Positions 26,916 to 30,742 of a stretch of DNA of 30,742 bases are shown piece by piece. Location of the stretch: the NCBI GenBank assembly GCA_022925895.1, contig JAKSYS010000717.1, positions 1-30,742 on the forward strand. The letters run 5' to 3'. The notes under the pieces were generated by a model. The model did no database searches. It was not told where the DNA came from and saw nothing but the letters and a program-made list of their open reading frames with translations. Positions within the stretch are counted from its first letter, which is position 1, and each line of letters starts with the position of its first letter. Origin of the DNA: Fragilaria crotonensis. Lineage: Eukaryota > Bacillariophyta > Fragilariophyceae > Fragilariales > Fragilariaceae. The translations under genes and the position numbers were made by a program.

Positions 26916-27796
26916 TCATTTTCGCTTTAAATACCGAGTAAACTCAGCGTATGCCGAATCCAAATCGTGGTACAGCTGTCTTGCATCGTCTTCGTCAATG
27001 CGTTCAATCGCTCTCATGGTATTCAATTTCAGCAGCCATTTCTGAACCAAACGGTTGGAATCAAAGTCATTTGGAGTCTCAGGGAGACGTGTCAAACTGT
27101 CCATCAAATCAGACAACAGTGGCTGAAGTTCATCAACCGCACGTTGTTCCAGCTTGACAGAGTCCATGGCAGTGATGAAGTGCTGAACAGTTTCCGCTAC
27201 TGTAACGGCCACTCCACCGGCATTCTCGTCGGATCCCTTTATTGGTTCGGGGATGCCCATCTTCAACAATCGGTTGACAGCCCGTGGGCAGTCCATATTG
27301 TACAACTGCATAAAGGTTCTACGGAACATATGGTACACATTGAGATATAATTGGCCTTCACAACAGAAAACATGCGGCTTATACTTACTCAGTCGTCAAG
27401 CCACCAAGGGCAGCCTTCTCGGCTAGGCGAAACTGTGAAATGAGCTTATTACATTCTGTCGTATACTGGTGTGTGGGTTGTGTAAGCGTGCGCTTTCTGT
27501 GATTTGGATAATTGGAAAACAAGCAGGTAACGCTAACTCACTTCCTCCCGAGTTATATCATCCTTGGCATAAGCTCGTTCCAAATGCTCGGTCGCTGTTA
27601 TGATGGCATACAAATTCGCCTGTTCGTCATACTGCTGTCGTTCTCGTGAATTCGAATAGAGCTCAATCTCGTGATCGCTTTCCGAAAACATCCTAGTCAG
27701 TTGGGCTTTCTGCATGATGTGAGAAGGGAGCACGATCGAAGGATAGCGTGGAGTCGTGTCGAGCTGATAGGCAGGTGTGATGTTCGCAGTGTGCAT
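26916..27796 (-). CDS. VPS28: ESCRT-I complex subunit VPS28
   Basis: Three exons, 27796..27542, 27465..27389 and 27318..26916, are joined by introns of 76 nt (GTGAGT...ACCAG) and 70 nt (GTAAGT...CGTAG), all in frame, giving 244 residues. The N-terminal core ELYSNSRERQQYDEQANLYAIITATEHLERAYAKDDI, continuing across intron 1 as TREEYTTECNKLISQFRLA, and MQLYNMDCPRAVNRLL after intron 2, are typical VPS28. The C-terminal helical domain is equally clear: VQHFITAMDSVKLEQRAVDELQPLLSDLMDSLTRLP, then DDARQLYHDLDSAYAEFTRYL. VPS28 binds VPS23/TSG101 and links ESCRT-I to ESCRT-II for sorting ubiquitinated membrane cargo into endosomal vesicles. The length is near the family's usual ~220. The ATG at 27715 is an alternative start. 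Confidence 0.95.
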
Positions 27797-29939
27797 GTAT
27801 GTATGAACGTATGAACAATGTTCCGACGTGACTGGGCGTTGTATCCGGGTGTTGGGAGTGGCGAGTGTGGAGTTATTCATACTGTTAATGCATGCAGCAT
27901 ACTCCGAGTACAAGTACCCCCATACCATAGAACGTCGTACGAAATTGGTTGGCAACGACATTTCCAACTTAGTTGGGTATGTCGATTCGACGTTGAAATC
28001 AGTACTCCGGCATGGTACGGTATTAACATGCACCTTTTCCAGAACCCTTGATGCGTATTTGGTCATTTGACGAAACGAAAATATTGTTAGAGAAAATTCA
28101 GCGAATGAAATAAATGATTGACAAATACCTTTTCTTGGGAATTTCAGAAGGGAAATAATTGTTAAGTGCAGGTGAAAGCTCATTAAAGCCTTTTGTACAC
28201 CCAGTACTGATGTACTGATAACAGATTCTGCGGCGGCACAAGCAGTCTGATTTAAGAAACACCTACCATGAGCACGCTAATCTACTACTCTACGGTAGTA
28301 GAGTATAATTTTATACTCTTGATTTGAATTGCGCATAGCTCTATGCGATGATGGATGAGGGTGAAATCTGCTGCTGTTGAGTGAAAGCAACACATGGTGA
28401 TGACCAGTGCAACAATGAAGTTGCAAACATGTTTCCATTGCTACCCCAGTTACCTCCCTCACAGTCTTCTTGGATGAGCGAGCCAGGGAAAGCTACAAAT
28501 CTGGCCCTTGATAAACAGTGCTGGAATGATGGTAAGCTTGTAATTAGTTCAAATTGATTGCTAACCATTTGATCCCGTGCATTGGGGAATATCTCAAGGA
28601 GTTGCAGCAGACTTTCCTTTGTCCCACACTAACCAAAAAGGTTTGGATGTGGGAAGATGATGTTCCACTGAGCCACAGCCTTATGAATGAGGTTTGGCTG
28701 ACAAATTTGAGGGCCTCATTATCACAATCATGCCGCATCCATTTATACCTAATGTTTCAAGAGCCAATTAAGAAGCACCAACGTGTAAAACCAGCATATT
28801 GTGCTGCAGTCTGATCTCACCAAGTGTATCTCCCATCAACCTAAGGTTGTGGGGATCTCTGTCCTTCATCACCATGGTGCTCCACCCACCTTCAATTTGT
28901 GAACAGACTCAAAGAGTCAGTTAAAAGTCATGTGGAGTCTCAACATCAATTGATGTACCTACACTGTCATTACAACAAAAGGACCACTGTTGCATTCAGT
29001 GGGCTGCAATAGCTGCTGGTGGTGTGCTTCTGAGCTTCTTCTGGACCAGCGCAAGGACGAGGAGCAGAAATCAGCGTACTCTCCACCATCCCCTGGGACT
29101 TAGAGGGGGACCCATCCTCATTGTAATAAAAAACTTGTTCAACACAGACTACCGTATGGTACTTGTACCACAGCCAGGTGTCAATCACTTCACCAGTCGT
29201 AGCATGTGCCAGTTGGTGTGCCCTCCTTGTCATGATTGGTAGAGCATTTACTCATACAGTACTGGAAAACCAGAATCCTTGTCTTCTGTCAACTTTTAAT
29301 GGAATTGGACAGTGAATTTGAAGCTTTTCATCCATGAGAAAATATATGTATTGTCTTTCATCGAAGATTTGAAAGACACCACTATGATTGGAGCAATCAA
29401 GGTACATCATCACGTGACCATGCAAACTTCACATTGACATAGTAACAGTTGAGTTTTGGTATCAACACCACGGGAAGCATCACTGTGACCAGACCTGACC
29501 ATTGCTCTAAGAAGTGAACTTGCTGTATAAAGTTGGATGGTGTTCTATGCTACTGCCTTTGACGCACAGCTTCTTATTTTCCTATGGCCTTTCAGTTTTG
29601 ACTACTTACGTCATATCATACGTCTGATACCAGGTAATAGTAAACATCTTTTTTTTTTGTCAAGCTTCACGTTCAAGGCATACCTACGTATGCTTCGAAA
29701 CAACGGCTTCTATTTCTTTAGACAACCCGAAGTGTTTGCTCTTCGCTCCTTCATCTACGTCTTGGAGCACCACAACGATGGTTTACCCGCATTTTCGAAC
29801 ATGCATCGTTGGTGATAAAATGATACCCGGAGTGGTTGCGTGATACGATTACATATTTCGTGTCCACAAAACTAAGGCAGAGTCCCATTAATAATAGTGT
29901 AGCATGACAATTCTACTGCATTCTTGCATAGCTGTTTGC
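27797..29939. other. 2.1-kb gene-poor region
   Basis: The first ~400 bp should hold the VPS28 promoter, including GTAC words near 27905 and 28015. Beyond 28200 only short frames occur on both strands (for example 28554-28814 plus, 28970-29233 minus and 29537-29815 plus, each under 95 codons), and none resembles a family I know. The hairpins at 28283-28319 and a T10 run at about 29651-29660 stand out. The region resembles 23.2-24.9 kb in texture, possibly decayed mobile DNA, but I see no terminal repeats. Confidence 0.35.
28300..28319. repeat. 20-bp inverted repeat AGAGTATAA-TT-TTATACTCT
   Basis: Nine-base perfect arms surround TT, immediately preceded by a CTACTAC...GTAGTAG hairpin at about 28283-28302. 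The AT-rich arms differ from the GTAC family. The surrounding 2 kb has no supported gene. Confidence 0.6.
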
Positions 29940-30563
29940 TTATCTTGCCAATCGCACATCAATAACTTTGGATTGCGCTAGTCTGGGATCTCGCCTGTCA
30001 AACTTTTGCATGGTGACATCGCGGTAACTGGGATCAAATGGTTCATCCTTCGCTGTTGGACCTTTGCTTCCTGCATCGCCAGCCTTTTTGCTCGCGACGC
30101 CGTCGACCACCGCTTCTGCGTAGGCCTTAACAAACTCTGTTTTCTCGAAAAAGGACTTGGTCGAGACACCCCGGGCCTCCAACTCTTTTTTTAAATCACC
30201 GATTTTCATCTTGCTTGCGTTTTCCATTTCGCTCTTGAGGCGATCTTCTCTGCTCATATCACCATTCACCTTCTGCGCTGTAGCCTCTTCTTTAGTCGGT
30301 TTCTTGCCGTCTCTTCGAGCTTGGTTTAATGCTTCTACCATTTCTTTCTTCTCAAGGAACGTGGATGTTGAAATACCGTAACTTTCCAATTCTTGTCGAA
30401 TTTCCGAAATTCGCATGTTGTCGACGGAAGGCAAGGCAAACAGAGGGGCACATGCTTTGGCATGGCATGGGCGAAACGCTGCCGCTGATGGAGTCACCAG
30501 AAATGCGGTCGACCTTACAATTAGCGTCGTCGTCAAGATGACAAGTAGTATAATTGGCTTCAT
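29940..30563 (-). CDS. Plastid-targeted protein with two SAP-like domains
   Basis: This 207-residue protein is intronless, with its ATG at 30563. Residues 1-20 form a signal peptide followed by RSTAFLVTPSAAAFRP, which offers two A-F type plastid-import sites (after A20 or A29). Two helix-extended-loop-helix motifs of SAP type follow: MRISEIRQELESYGISTSTFLEKKEMVEAL (residues 50-79) and MKIGDLKKELEARGVSTKSFFEKTEFVKAY (119-148), separated by a Lys/Glu-rich linker. The C-terminus is basic (FDRRDPRLAQSK). SAP domains commonly bind DNA or mediate protein contacts, so a role at plastid nucleoids is a fair inference, not shown. ARMET/MANF-type SAP-like folds in the secretory pathway are an alternative. 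Confidence 0.8.
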   Translation of the reverse strand: MKPIILLVILTTTLIVRSTAFLVTPSAAAFRPCHAKACAPLFALPSVDNMRISEIRQELESYGISTSTFLEKKEMVEALNQARRDGKKPTKEEATAQKVNGDMSREDRLKSEMENASKMKIGDLKKELEARGVSTKSFFEKTEFVKAYAEAVVDGVASKKAGDAGSKGPTAKDEPFDPSYRDVTMQKFDRRDPRLAQSKVIDVRLAR

Positions 30564-30742
30564 GGTACGGTTGGTTGTTTGGTTGATGTAATGTTATGCA
30601 CACACAATGAGTACAATGTCAATCGCTTTCAGGTCGGGCAATACGCGCACCAGGACTGCCTATCGAAGGGTGTATAACACTAGTTGTGGTCGTGGCGGTC
30701 ACGTGTGTGAATGAGTGTGGAAGAAATGAACCCATGTGATTC
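30564..30742. promoter_or_regulatory. Promoter region of the double-SAP gene
   Basis: No gene is visible before the window edge. A CACGTG E-box lies at about 30700-30706 (GGTCACGTGTG). Confidence 0.3.

Noticed and set aside
23493-28930. Shared AGAGTCAGTTAAAA word near 23493 and 28913
   Set aside because: A 14-base match between two points of a 30-kb window is expected by chance, and flanking bases do not align.
29537-29815. 92-codon plus-strand ATG frame
   Set aside because: Aromatic-rich but with no recognisable family, flanked by gene-poor DNA, and not longer than other chance frames nearby.

Overview
The window reads as nuclear DNA of a pennate diatom, most like Phaeodactylum tricornutum. 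The genes are compact and often intronless. Introns are short (about 65-140 nt) with GT-AG ends. Several N-termini combine a signal peptide with an A-x-A-F/AFAP-like motif, which is the address used for diatom complex plastids. Helicase-associated (HA) repeats and a C...CCPT...CC cysteine motif are also present, both of which I associate with diatom proteins. The species assignment is inference; no rRNA or marker gene is present.

Layout, left to right. 0.3-3.6 kb (+): a large type I membrane protein with an Arg/Ser-repeat cytoplasmic tail. 3.7-4.4 kb (-): a secreted glutathione-peroxidase-fold protein that lacks the catalytic Cys/Sec. 5.2-6.6 kb (+): a divergent DHYC-type palmitoyltransferase. 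6.7-7.2 kb (-): an unknown small protein. 7.8-8.6 kb (-): an Mpo1/DUF962-like dioxygenase. 9.4-10.3 kb (-): a histidine phosphatase. 10.8-11.6 kb (+): a proteasome alpha-subunit-like protein that begins with a signal peptide. 12.2-12.7 kb (+): a small Cys-tailed membrane protein. 12.9-14.8 kb (-): a three-exon CELF-like RRM protein. 16.1-17.0 kb (+): a TPMT/halide-thiol methyltransferase. 17.4-19.0 kb (+): an RRM protein with two cysteinyl-tRNA-synthetase-tail-like modules and a probable plastid presequence in another frame. 19.1-20.7 kb (-): a TMEM185-like membrane protein. 21.6-23.1 kb (+): a plastid-type BASS (bile acid:sodium symporter family) carrier in five exons. 23.1-26.0 kb: gene-poor. 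26.0-26.7 kb (+): a two-repeat HA-domain protein. 26.9-27.8 kb (-): the ESCRT-I subunit VPS28 in three exons. 27.8-29.9 kb: gene-poor. 29.9-30.6 kb (-): a plastid-targeted double-SAP protein.

There is no operon logic. Neighbours are unrelated and often convergent with 85-280 bp between stop codons. The intergenic DNA is distinctive: it is full of GTAC-containing palindromes, has heptanucleotide (period 7) tandem repeats upstream of several genes, and contains CRE-type TGACGTCA sites. I saw no CRISPR array, rRNA, intact transposon or viral gene. The most unusual genes are the signal-peptide-bearing proteasome alpha-like protein, the RRM/CysRS-tail protein with its frame problem, and the GPx-fold protein without a catalytic residue.
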